Source: SURF-28 sp034521465 (GTDB taxonomy: Bacteria; Bacteroidota; Ignavibacteria; Ignavibacteriales; Melioribacteraceae). Taken from it: a stretch of 64,000 bases of DNA. Each line of letters starts with the position of its first letter. Position 1 is the stretch's first letter. The translations under genes and the position numbers were made by a program. Shown here piece after piece: positions 18,075-26,773 of the stretch. The stretch spans positions 1-64,000 of the forward strand of contig JAXHMN010000010.1 of assembly GCA_034521465.1 (NCBI GenBank), in the 5' to 3' direction. Under the pieces are notes generated by a model. The model did not search any database. It was not told the origin of the DNA and saw nothing but the letters and a program-made list of their open reading frames with translations.

Positions 18075-19928
18075 ATGATTAATACATCCCGACATAAATT
18101 TCACATTCCCGTTATGGGTTTAGCTTTTTCGGTTGACACACCTATTAAAGTAGCACACTACGGAATCGATTCTGTCATTTCAATAATGGATGATGATCTC
18201 ACAGAAAAAATGAGAGAAGTTCACTCAAAGAAATCGGGAATCGCATTCGAAAAAATATCAACCAAAGAAGATGATTACCGAGCAAAACGAATAACTGCTT
18301 ATTTGAATCTGGTAGAGAAAATCGTGATGCAAAATTTTGAATCACTAAAAAAATCTTTTGGCGAAAAAGATGGTGAGTTCGAAAAATATATTGACATGTT
18401 GCCGGATAATTCAGAATTGAAAATTAGATACAAAAATGCTGTTATCGATGATGATCTTGAATCAATCCGTCTATGGGCTTTATCAAAAGCTAAACCCGGC
18501 AGTATTGATGTAAATATAATGACTAAAGTTGATGGAGCGGTTTATCATAAAAATCAAAAACTACCGACAAAGTTTAATCTTGCACATTCATCTCTAAGAG
18601 GATTTGCAAACAGCACATTGGAATCATCGGTAATTTTATCAGCAGGAATGAATCCGCGTCTCTATAGTTATTTTGAAGAGTTCAAAGATTTTTATCCGGA
18701 TGAAAACGGAAAGTTAAAAAAGAAAATAGTTCTGAAAGTCAGCGATTACCGTTCTGCTATGATTCAAGGAAAGTTCCTTGCGAAAAAAGGATTATGGATT
18801 TCCGAATATAGAATTGAATCGGGGCTCAATTGCGGCGGACATGCTTTCGCTTCAGACGGATATTTGATGGGACCAATACTTGCAGAGTTTAAGAAAAATC
18901 GAGAATCGTTAAAAGCAGCAAATCACCAAATCTACTCCGAAGCTCTAGAACGAAAGAAAATTGATTTCAACGGAACTCCACACGAACAAATTCTAACAGC
19001 TCAAGGTGGAGTAGGTACAAATGAAGAACAAAATTTCCTTTTCGAAGAATATGATATTAACTCTGTCGGTTGGGGTACGCCTTTTCTGCTTGTACCGGAA
19101 GCAACAAACGTTGATGAAAAAACTCTGTCGCTTTTATGCAGAGCACGGGAAAACGATTTATTCCTAAGTAGAATTTCTCCGCTTGGCGTACCGTTCAACA
19201 GTTTAAAAGGAAGCACAAAAGAAATTGAAAAATTTACAAACGCAATAAACGGAAAACCGGGAAGCCCCTGTCCAAAAAAATATTTACTGTCAAACACGGA
19301 GTTCAGCGAAGTTCCTATTTGCACAGCTTCAAGTAAATATCAGAATCAAAAGATCGAAGAGTTGAAAAGACAGAATCTTAGCCCCGAAGAATATGATAAG
19401 CAGTACAACAAAATAATTGATAAAGCATGTCTTTGTGTAGGACTTGCAACATCTGCTCTTAAGAACAATAATGCAACTTCAAAAATAGACGGCGATAATG
19501 TTTTGATTTGTCCGGGACCAAATCTGGCTTACTTTTCTTCTATTCTTTCACTCAAAGAAATGGTTGATCATATCTATGGAAGAGCCCAAGTTCTAAGCGA
19601 GAATAATCGGCCTAATATGTTTACTAAAGAACTGAAGCTTTATTTAAATTATTTGAAAGAAGAAATTGCCGAAGTAAAAGATACACCTTCTGTAAACACC
19701 TTAAAATACTACGAAGCTTTCCGCAGTAATCTATCCGATGGTATTAATTATTATGAGCAGCTATTTTCGAATACAACATTCTTGAGTGAAGGAACTAAAC
19801 AAAAAACGCTTAACGAACTTTCCGACTTAAGAAAAGAATTTGAATTGATAACAGAGCAAATGATACTCATGGAATTACTTTCCGATCATGATAAGGAATT
19901 AAACGTTTCACTCTCGGCAACAAATTAA
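18075..19928 (+). CDS. Conserved 617-aa protein of unknown function, Cys-rich C-terminal half
   Basis: I choose the ATG at 18075 (MINTSRHKFHIPVMGLAFSV) because the 70 codons before it read as non-coding AT-rich sequence. It has no signal peptide or membrane helix. The opening (MGLAFSVDTPIKVAHYGIDSVIS) and later GLNCGGHAFASDG recall FMN-type TIM-barrel enzymes, but no full motif set is visible. Cysteines cluster at about 469-580 (PGSPCPKKY, VPICTAS, KACLCVGLAT, VLICPGPN), which could bind metal or an iron-sulfur cluster. The end is a helical domain. The frame is intact over 1.85 kb, which argues for a constrained gene. It stands alone; the next gene is 440 bases away. Confidence 0.7.
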   Translation: MINTSRHKFHIPVMGLAFSVDTPIKVAHYGIDSVISIMDDDLTEKMREVHSKKSGIAFEKISTKEDDYRAKRITAYLNLVEKIVMQNFESLKKSFGEKDGEFEKYIDMLPDNSELKIRYKNAVIDDDLESIRLWALSKAKPGSIDVNIMTKVDGAVYHKNQKLPTKFNLAHSSLRGFANSTLESSVILSAGMNPRLYSYFEEFKDFYPDENGKLKKKIVLKVSDYRSAMIQGKFLAKKGLWISEYRIESGLNCGGHAFASDGYLMGPILAEFKKNRESLKAANHQIYSEALERKKIDFNGTPHEQILTAQGGVGTNEEQNFLFEEYDINSVGWGTPFLLVPEATNVDEKTLSLLCRARENDLFLSRISPLGVPFNSLKGSTKEIEKFTNAINGKPGSPCPKKYLLSNTEFSEVPICTASSKYQNQKIEELKRQNLSPEEYDKQYNKIIDKACLCVGLATSALKNNNATSKIDGDNVLICPGPNLAYFSSILSLKEMVDHIYGRAQVLSENNRPNMFTKELKLYLNYLKEEIAEVKDTPSVNTLKYYEAFRSNLSDGINYYEQLFSNTTFLSEGTKQKTLNELSDLRKEFELITEQMILMELLSDHDKELNVSLSATN

Positions 19929-20369
19929 AATTCCTTTGTTTCTCTTTTCACATCTTTCTCTGCGGTTCCTCAGCGGTTTCTGTGAGAAACCATTTCTCTA
20001 TCTCTCGCAAATTTCTGCAAATCATCTTTCGAAACATTTTTACAACTCATCCCCCTTCTGTTGAGGCTGTCTCAAAAGTAAAGATAATGATAGGGTTGGA
20101 ACACAGATACCACAGATTTTAACTGATTTCCACAGATTTTTTATTTGAATTTTACTTTTGAGACAACCTCCTAGAGGGTTGAGTTCATTGGGTATGAATT
20201 AATTAAGAGCAATAAACAAATTCACAATATTCAGAATAAATTCAATTTATTTTGGACAGCAGTGTCTCAACTGCTTTATTACTTGCTAAACATTAAAAGT
20301 ACTTCTATTTTTGGATATTCAGATACTGTTATAATTGTATACAACCCCACGACAAATTGAGGAATTTTT
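19929..20369. other. Intergenic region with low-copy repeat remnants and promoter of the aminotransferase-pckA pair
   Basis: No coding frame is evident. 19960-20010 is a degenerate CTCTGCGGTTCCTCAGCGG / CTGTGAGAAACC stretch. A MITE-like inverted repeat follows (20063-20170). The last 180 bases are AT-rich and probably hold the promoter of the downstream genes; TATAATTGTATAC at 20329-20341 is a possible -10 region, and a TGAGGA ribosome site sits before ATG 20370. Confidence 0.5.
20043..20186. repeat. MITE-like inverted-repeat element
   Basis: GAGGCTGTCTCAAAAGTAAA (20063-20082) and TTTACTTTTGAGACAACCTC (20151-20170) match as inverted arms at 19 of 20 positions, around a 68-base core with two ACAGATTTT copies. 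Outside the arms, CAACTCATCCCCC on the left and GGGTTGAGTT on the right extend the symmetry, giving about 144 bp in all. There is no transposase. The arm sequence resembles the ends of DDE insertion sequences (a TGTCTCAAAAG terminus), so a non-autonomous derivative is likely. Confidence 0.6.
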
Positions 20370-21587
20370 ATGAGTATCAGTCAAATCGCGAGATCGATTA
20401 AAGCATCTCCCACCCTCGCGCTTAATGAAAAAGCCGCTATCTTAAGACAAAAAGGTGACCCGGTTATTCATTTAGGCGGAGGAGAACCCAAGAGCAAAGC
20501 GCCGATGGATGCAATAGTTGCTGCAGCTGCTCACTTAAACACCGGTGAAATTCGTTACGCTCCGGCTGACGGAATTCCCGATCTCAAAAAAGCAATAATT
20601 CGTTACACAGAAGAGAACTATGCAAAGAAAGTTGCGCCCGAAAACGTTATGGCTTCCGGCGGCGCAAAGCAGGCAATTATGGTTGCGCTGCAAGCGGTTG
20701 TCAACCCTCAGGAGGAAGTGATTTTTCCTTCACCTTATTGGGTAAGCTATCCCGATATGGTAAAACTTTGCGGCGGAATTCCGGTACCGGTGCTTCCCGA
20801 AGACGGAACGTTTTATCCGCGCATCGAAGACATCGAACAAAGAATCGGCTCTTATACTAAAGCGATTATAATTAACAGTCCGAACAATCCGACAGGCGCA
20901 ATGTATTCACCCGAATTTATTGAAGCCGTTGTTAAGTTAGCCGAAGAAAAAGACCTCTATCTAATTATGGATGATATTTATCATAAGCTGATCTTTGACG
21001 GCAGAAAACAGATCAATCCTTATGATTATTCGAGCAAGTCACTTGAAGAATCAAAAATGATAGTCATAAACGGCGTTTCAAAAGCATATGCAATGACCGG
21101 TTTCAGAATAGGTTGGGCGGTTGCTAGCAAAAAATTAATTGAAGTGATGACGAATATTCAAGGTCATCAAACATCGGGGCCATCAGTGCTTCTACAAAAA
21201 GCAGCAGTCGGCGCGTTGAACGGAATTCAATCAAGCATCGAAAATATGCGCGTCGGATTGGAAAATAACCGCAATGTTATGATGGCAAGATTGGAAGCTT
21301 TTGAAGGTGTACACATTCAAAAACCGGACGGAACATTTTACTGCTTTGCAGATTTTTCAAATTATGAAAAAAGTTCGACCAAACTCTCAAGTATGTTAAT
21401 AGATAAAGTTCAGGTACTAACTGTTCCGGGTATTGAATTTGGATTGGAAGGATACCTGAGATTGAGTTACTGCGGATCGATAAAGGATATTACCGAAGGA
21501 ATAGAAAGAATGAAATGGGCGCTCGATCCTAATTCACCTAACGAACTTTACATTGGCGATAGAAAATTAGTGAGGGATTGGTCATGA
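20370..21587 (+). CDS. Class I/II PLP aminotransferase (aspartate aminotransferase-like)
   Basis: A 405-aa fold-type I PLP enzyme with an intact frame. Substrate and PLP motifs are SGGAKQAIMVAL (about 97), PYWVSYPDM (aromatic ring stacking on PLP), NSPNNPTGAMY (about 171), DDIYHKL and the Schiff-base lysine in SKAYAMTGFRIGW (about 239). A C-terminal Arg motif, LRLSYCGS, binds the substrate carboxylate. It most likely converts aspartate and 2-oxoglutarate to oxaloacetate and glutamate. Its stop overlaps the ATG of pckA, which uses oxaloacetate, so the pair would convert amino-acid carbon to phosphoenolpyruvate. A second paralogue lies at 29.8 kb. Confidence 0.9.
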   Translation: MSISQIARSIKASPTLALNEKAAILRQKGDPVIHLGGGEPKSKAPMDAIVAAAAHLNTGEIRYAPADGIPDLKKAIIRYTEENYAKKVAPENVMASGGAKQAIMVALQAVVNPQEEVIFPSPYWVSYPDMVKLCGGIPVPVLPEDGTFYPRIEDIEQRIGSYTKAIIINSPNNPTGAMYSPEFIEAVVKLAEEKDLYLIMDDIYHKLIFDGRKQINPYDYSSKSLEESKMIVINGVSKAYAMTGFRIGWAVASKKLIEVMTNIQGHQTSGPSVLLQKAAVGALNGIQSSIENMRVGLENNRNVMMARLEAFEGVHIQKPDGTFYCFADFSNYEKSSTKLSSMLIDKVQVLTVPGIEFGLEGYLRLSYCGSIKDITEGIERMKWALDPNSPNELYIGDRKLVRDWS

Positions 21588-23233
21588 GCAAATATTTAGA
21601 ATTCAACACACCCGCAACAAAGCAAGCTATGGAATTAGCATCGGATTTTAGATTAAAGAACCAAGGATTGGTTCACCTAGAAAGAGTTTTTTGGAATTTG
21701 CCGGATGAAGCACTTTACGAAGAAATTGTTTTCCGCAACGAAGGAAAGATCACGAAAGAAGGACCAATACTTGTCAACACCGGTAAACACACTGCTCGTG
21801 CCGCAAATGATAAATTTGTTGTAAAAGAAGAATCCACAGAAAAAAATATTTGGTGGGGTGAATATAACCGCCCGATAAGCAATGAGAAATTCAATCAGAT
21901 CTTAGCACGGGTCCAAGCTTACTGTCAAGATGAAGAACTCTTTGTTCAAGATTGTTATGCCGGTGCTGATCCCGAATACAAAATGCCGGTAAGAATTATT
22001 ACCGAGAAAGCTTGGCACAGTCTGTTTGCAAGAAACATGTTTATAACGACAGACGATCAGGATGAATTAAAAAAGTTTATTCCGGAGTTTACAGTAATTG
22101 CAGTTGATGGATTTAAACTTGATCCAAAAATTGACGGAACGCGAACAGAAACCGGAATCATTCTAAACTTTGATCAACGCACCGCAATCATCGCAAACTC
22201 ACTTTACGGCGGTGAAATTAAAAAATCTGTTTTTACTGTTCTAAATTTCTTACTCACTTTTCAAGATGTTTTACCGATGCACTGCTCTGCAAATATCGGC
22301 AAGCAAGATGACGTTGCTCTCTTCTTCGGATTGAGCGGAACCGGTAAAACAACTCTTTCCGCTGATCCATCTCGGCAATTAATCGGCGATGATGAGCACG
22401 GCTGGAGCGGTGAAGGTGTTTTCAATTTTGAAGGCGGCTGTTACGCAAAAGTAATTCGTCTAAGTGCTGAACACGAACCGCAGATTCATGCAACAACACA
22501 TCGCTTTGGAACAATCTTAGAAAATGTTGTTCACGATCCTGTTACAAGAAGAATTGATTTAGATGATGATATCATTACGGAAAACACACGTGCCTCTTAT
22601 CCCGTTGAGTTCATCCCAAATATAATTCCCGAAGGATACGTTCATGCACATCCGAAGAATATAATTTTCTTAACATGCGATGCTTCCGGCGTAATGCCTC
22701 CGATTGCAAAACTTAATCCAGCTCAGGCGCAGTATCATTTTATAAGCGGCTACACTTCTAAAATTGCCGGAACCGAAATTGGCTTAGGAATTGAACCGCA
22801 GATAACTTTTTCCGCATGTTTCGGCGCACCGTTTATGGTTCGTCATCCTTTCGATTACGCACAGATGCTTAAAGAGAGAATGATGAAACACAATGTTAAT
22901 GTTTGGCTGGTTAACACAGGCTGGGTCGGCGGACCGTTTGGCGTAGGTAAACGAATTAGCATTCGTCACACTCGCAACTTACTCAACGCTGCACTCGATG
23001 GAAAGTTAGAAAAAGTTGAATACCGTAATGATAAACTCTTCGGTTTCGATGTTCCAAAAACCTGTCCGGATGTACCTGAAGATGTTTTAACTCCATCAGC
23101 TTCCTGGGGCAACGAAAAAGAGTATTGGAAAAAGTATGATGCTTTAGCCGCAAGATTTATCGAGAACTTCAAGCTATTTGAAAAAGGTGTTACTGACGAA
23201 GTTAAAAATGCGGGACCGAAGCGAATGAAGTAG
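21584..23233 (+). CDS. pckA: Phosphoenolpyruvate carboxykinase (ATP)
   Basis: This enzyme converts oxaloacetate plus ATP to phosphoenolpyruvate, CO2 and ADP in the cytosol. From ATG 21584 it is 549 aa, near the usual 530-545, with an intact frame. Motifs are RAANDKFVV near the N-terminus, the substrate region MHCSANIG, P-loop GLSGTGKTTLSADP, metal and adenine binding GDDEHGWS, FEGGCYAK and TGWVGGPFGVGKRI. The ATG overlaps the aminotransferase TGA (ATGA), so a shared message with translational coupling is expected. A 36-base perfect palindrome lies 12 bases past the stop. Confidence 0.97.
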   Translation: MSKYLEFNTPATKQAMELASDFRLKNQGLVHLERVFWNLPDEALYEEIVFRNEGKITKEGPILVNTGKHTARAANDKFVVKEESTEKNIWWGEYNRPISNEKFNQILARVQAYCQDEELFVQDCYAGADPEYKMPVRIITEKAWHSLFARNMFITTDDQDELKKFIPEFTVIAVDGFKLDPKIDGTRTETGIILNFDQRTAIIANSLYGGEIKKSVFTVLNFLLTFQDVLPMHCSANIGKQDDVALFFGLSGTGKTTLSADPSRQLIGDDEHGWSGEGVFNFEGGCYAKVIRLSAEHEPQIHATTHRFGTILENVVHDPVTRRIDLDDDIITENTRASYPVEFIPNIIPEGYVHAHPKNIIFLTCDASGVMPPIAKLNPAQAQYHFISGYTSKIAGTEIGLGIEPQITFSACFGAPFMVRHPFDYAQMLKERMMKHNVNVWLVNTGWVGGPFGVGKRISIRHTRNLLNAALDGKLEKVEYRNDKLFGFDVPKTCPDVPEDVLTPSASWGNEKEYWKKYDALAARFIENFKLFEKGVTDEVKNAGPKRMK

Positions 23234-23244
23234 TTTTTTATCCG

Positions 23245-23280
23245 AGAGATTCCATCCGTTAGCTAACGGATGGAATCTCT
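23245..23280 (+). terminator. 36-bp perfect palindrome after pckA
   Basis: AGAGATTCCATCCGTT (23245-23260) and AACGGATGGAATCTCT (23265-23280) pair completely around AGCT, which is itself self-complementary. It lies 12 bases after the pckA stop and could end that transcript and, from the other side, the toxin-antitoxin transcript. No T-run follows on the plus strand, so it may equally be a dispersed palindromic repeat. Confidence 0.6.
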
Positions 23281-23298
23281 AAATAAAATCCAGAGGAT

Positions 23299-23524
23299 TT
23301 AACTTTGCTTTTCTAAAAACATATCATCAACAGAAAAAAACTTGGCTTTCCCGGATTTCTCTTTCTTTTCATACTTTTCAATTTCCTTTAGATCAGAAAT
23401 ATTTTCGTACATCTCAATTAGAGATTTTTTGACAACTTTTTGATTGGTCTTCTTGGTAATAGTCCATCAGACTTCTTAAAACCTTTTCTTCTTCTTTATT
23501 TAGTCTTACCGATAAGGTGCCCAT
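23299..23524 (-). CDS. RelB/DUF6290-type antitoxin (frameshifted)
   Basis: A short protein read from ATG 23522-23524: MGTLSVRLNKEEEKVLRSLM, a ribbon-helix-helix DNA-binding start, then DYYQEDQS. At about 23440-23450, within a run of A bases, the frame shifts to VVKKSLIEMYENISDLKEIE and runs to FFSVDDMFLEKQS at 23299. The total is about 74 aa, normal for the family. The start overlaps the 3' end of the toxin frame by 19 bases, so the toxin comes first. The N-terminal RHH should repress the pair's promoter. Confidence 0.72.
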
Positions 23525-23783
23525 TATTTATAAATCTCCTCTCTTTTAGCAATCTTGATCACATAATAATCTGATTTCTCTACATAAAATATTGCTCTGT
23601 ATTTTCCTTTTCTTAGTCTAAAATAATTTCTATTAGATTTTCCTTTTAGTTTAACAATATCAAAAAGATTAAAATCACCCGAATTATCTAAAGCCAAAAA
23701 AGCATTGTGAATTGTTTAAAAATTTGCTTTGGAATTAATCCCTTCGATAGTGCCTTTTTGACTTCTTCTTCATAGAATATCAT
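23506..23783 (-). CDS. RelE/ParE-superfamily toxin (frameshifted)
   Basis: About 92 aa from ATG 23781-23783: MIFYEEEVKKALSKGLIPKQ, then IFK. A shift near 23715 gives TIHNAFLALDNSGDFNLFDI followed by LKGKSNRNYFRLRKGKYRAI and the strand FYVEKSDYYVIKIAKREEIY. The closing basic pattern (R-x-G-K-Y-R and K-I-A-K-R) is that of RelE-type ribosome-dependent mRNA interferases. The toxin precedes the antitoxin, unlike classical relBE. One indel splits the present sequence. Confidence 0.72.
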
Positions 23784-23832
23784 GTATGACAATGTAACAC
23801 ATTGCTAATTTAATTGCAAACTGCTTTAGTTA

Positions 23833-23877
23833 GACCCCGGGTTTCTAGAAGTCCTGGCGTCATTTTGTTATAACAAA
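23833..23877. repeat. Two adjacent intergenic inverted repeats
   Basis: 23833-23861 is an imperfect 29-bp palindrome centred on TTCTAGAA (GACCCC...GGCGTC). 23864-23877 is a perfect 14-bp palindrome, TTTGTTATAACAAA, typical of a dimeric repressor site. Both lie upstream of the toxin start (minus strand) and of a plus-strand terminator. Confidence 0.45.
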
Positions 23878-23897
23878 CTCAGTTATAATATATGATG

Positions 23898-23925
23898 AGA
23901 GCGGTCAATTGGCCGCTCTTTTTTT
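23898..23925 (+). terminator. Rho-independent terminator with no plus-strand gene in front of it
   Basis: AGAGCGG (23898-23904) pairs with CCGCTCT (23913-23919), with a further inner wobble stem, and is followed by seven T residues. It is oriented for plus-strand transcription, yet the nearest upstream plus gene, pckA, ends 660 bases earlier behind its own hairpin. It may end a small non-coding transcript. Confidence 0.6.
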
Positions 23926-24055
23926 AATCTTTCAAAAAAAATTAATCTCACATTATTTAATATATTTGCAAAGATTTTGGATAATTGTATAAGATGTCTT
24001 ATTTTCTCTCTTAATAGATATTTAACTTGAAACTAAATTTATCTCGATAAGAATA

Positions 24056-25967
24056 ATGAAGACAAGAATCCAGACATTTTACTCATACTTTTTGATAATT
24101 GTATTTCTTTCTCACTTTGCTCCAACCAATCTTCAAGCGCAAAATGAATCGAATATCGATTCATTGGAAACTCTACTTCATCAATCTCAAGATAATGAAA
24201 GATTGGAAGTTTTATCTACTTTGGGAAACAGTTATAAATATATCAATCTCGATACAGCATTAATATTCTACAAGGAAGGACTTCGACTTGCCCAAGATAG
24301 AAAAGATAAACAAACCGAGGCTGTAATCTTAAAAAACATTGCTCAAACTCACTTTTTCAAATCAGACTATAATGCAGCATTGGGGTATCTTTTTTCAGCA
24401 TTGCCGATTTTTGAAAGCCTTGATGATACACTTGGACAAATCAACAGCAATTATGCAATTGCTTTGATTTATTATATACGAACACAATATGATTTATCAC
24501 AACCATACACTGACACAGCACTGGAATTAGCAAAAAAATCTAATAATAGGGAAAGAGAAGCAGCAATATCGGATCTTATTGGTGACTTACATTTTAGTAT
24601 GGATAAAGATTATGAACGAGCACTTGAGCTGTTATAGAAAGTCATATGAATACTATTCCTCCCAAAATGATGAAATAGAATTGTCTGTAACTGCATCGAA
24701 GATAGGGTCAACATTGTCTAAACTTGGTCAACATGATAAGGCAACGAAATTTTTAAAACAATCTAATGAATTAGCTAAAAAGCATAACATACAAAATGCA
24801 ATTTATGGATCTATGGTACAATTAGGTCAAAATTATTACTCTGCCGGAAATTATAATGACGCAAAATAAATTTTAGAATTATGCGCTGAAAAAACACGTG
24901 ATGAATATAAAAGATTTGGGCTTCTGAGTTTAGAATTACTTTCTAAAATTGATTCTATTAAAAGCGACTATAAAAGTGCATATAATAATTTCCAAAAATA
25001 TCACCAAGTTTATGATAACTTGATGAGCGTAAACTCTGAAGAAAAGCTTGCAGAGTTGGAAGCAAAATATCAAAACGAGAAAAAACAAGCACAAATAGAA
25101 ATACTTGAAAAAGACAACGAAATTCAAACTCTCTGGAGAAACTCTTTTATCGGAGCATTCATCTTTGCATTTATTCTTGCCGGTGGACTTTATAATCGTT
25201 ACCGCTACAAAAACAAAACAAGCAAAGAACTAGCTAACTTAAACAACCAACTTGAAGGCGAGCTCAAACAAGCAGCAGAATATATTCAATCACTACTTCC
25301 GTCAAAACTAGACGATAAAATTAAAACCGATTGGAAGTTCATTCCATCGGCTCATCTTGGCGGAGATTCATTCGGATATAACTTTTTGGATGAAAATCAT
25401 TTTGCATTTTATTTAATTGATGTGAGCGGACATGGAGTTGGTGCTGCATCTGCTTTCTACTTCCGTGCTCAATATTTTAAAATCGAAATCACTACCGGAT
25501 ACGGATTTTTACAATCCCGCTGAAGTACTGAACAACCTAAATAAAGGTTTTAATATGGAAGAGCACGACGATAAGTATTTTGCTTTGTGGTATGGTGTGC
25601 TAGATCTTTCAAGTCATATGAATTAGTTTGTGCTTCAGCTTTTCATCCGCCTGCTATTGGAGTAGTAAATGGACAAAGTATTAAGTACGGGAAAAAAGAA
25701 ATGATGATCGGTGCATTCCAAGATTATTGTTACGAAAATGCTTACTATCAACTTTCAAAAGGTGAATCAATTTTTCTTTTCAGTGACGGCTGCTTTGAAG
25801 TTGAAACTGAAGAAGTAAATTTTGAATTCAATGATTTTGTCGAAATCCTTCATTCTGCTGAACAAGAAAAAAATGGGTCTTTACAGAAGATTCATTCAAC
25901 CTTATTATCAATAATGAATTCTGACAAATTCGTTGATGATTTTTCAATATTAAAATTGAGCTTATAA
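24056..25967 (+). pseudogene. TPR-containing membrane PP2C (RsbU/SpoIIE-type) phosphatase, multiply interrupted
   Basis: About 637 codons. A signal peptide (MKTRIQTFYSYFLIIVFLSH) precedes several TPRs (about 35-290), then a coiled coil (EKLAELEAKYQNEKKQAQIE), one membrane helix (FIGAFIFAFILAGGLYN) and a PP2C-type domain. That domain shows SLLPSKL, FHFYLIDVSGHGVGAA-like metal motif I, LFSDGCFE and DDFSILKL, so metal Asp residues are present. Interruptions: a frame change near 24630, an in-frame TAA at 24867-24869 (the same frame continues past it), and frame changes near 25475 and 25605. The indels look like read errors; the in-frame stop is a substitution. It is 18 bases from the cNMP/STAS gene, its likely substrate. 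Confidence 0.8.
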
Positions 25968-25985
25968 TTAAACGGTAAACATAAA

Positions 25986-26765
25986 ATGACCAAAGACCAA
26001 CTTGTTAATTTGTTAAAAACAAAGAAGCCATCGGAAATAGATTTAACCGGCGTAAATCTGGAAGGCATAAAAAGTAACTTAAAACACGTTGATAAAAATG
26101 AAATAATATTTCGATCCGGTGACCGCGCTAATTCAATTTATTTTGTAATAAACGGCGAAGTGATGTTGTCAAACGGGGATGATATTACAACCATCGAAGA
26201 GAAACAATATTTTGGACTCGATGCACTGAATCCGAACAAGAAACAAAATGCAAAAGCTATAGCAATCAAAACCGGAATGATTTTAGAAATAGTTCTTCAT
26301 GAAAAATCACAGAAGACAATTTCAACTGAGGTTGGCAAACTAAGCGCAAATCAATTTTTGAGTAAACCTTCTAAAAAATTAGACGAAACAAGTGGACACA
26401 ATGGCAACACTCAAAACTTACGAGACTATGAAAGCGAAACTATTGGTGATGTTGTACTCATTAAAGTGAAAATTAAAAAAGCAATTTTAACAAATGCGAA
26501 AACATTTCTAAAGTATATTAATAAAGCAATTGTTTTGGGTAAGAAAAAATTTATTATTGATCTTACTTACTGCGAAATTATTGATTCTACATTTCTCGGA
26601 GTTTTAGTAAAAGCGCTTAAATCTGCTGCTGTCAAAAAAGGAGAAATAGTTTTAATCTATGATCAATCGCAATCCTCAACATTATTTATGATCACTTATA
26701 TGGATAAGGTTTTCAAAATATTTAGCGATAAGGAAGAAGCGTTAGAGTACTTCCATCAAAAGTGA
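25986..26765 (+). CDS. Cyclic-nucleotide-binding domain + STAS (anti-anti-sigma) protein
   Basis: A 259-aa cytosolic two-domain protein. The N-terminal part (about 30-110) has a cNMP/CRP-type beta-roll (KHVDKNEIIFRSGDRANSIY, then VINGEVML and YFGLDAL). The cAMP phosphate-binding cassette is not clearly conserved. The C-terminal part (about 150-258) is a STAS domain with the phospho-acceptor loop LTYCEIIDSTFLGVLVKAL, where Ser/Thr after Asp is the usual kinase target. It lies directly after a PP2C phosphatase gene, as in RsbU-RsbV partner-switch modules. No anti-sigma kinase (RsbW) is seen nearby. The frame is intact. Confidence 0.82.
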   Translation: MTKDQLVNLLKTKKPSEIDLTGVNLEGIKSNLKHVDKNEIIFRSGDRANSIYFVINGEVMLSNGDDITTIEEKQYFGLDALNPNKKQNAKAIAIKTGMILEIVLHEKSQKTISTEVGKLSANQFLSKPSKKLDETSGHNGNTQNLRDYESETIGDVVLIKVKIKKAILTNAKTFLKYINKAIVLGKKKFIIDLTYCEIIDSTFLGVLVKALKSAAVKKGEIVLIYDQSQSSTLFMITYMDKVFKIFSDKEEALEYFHQK

Positions 26766-26773
26766 TTATTAAT

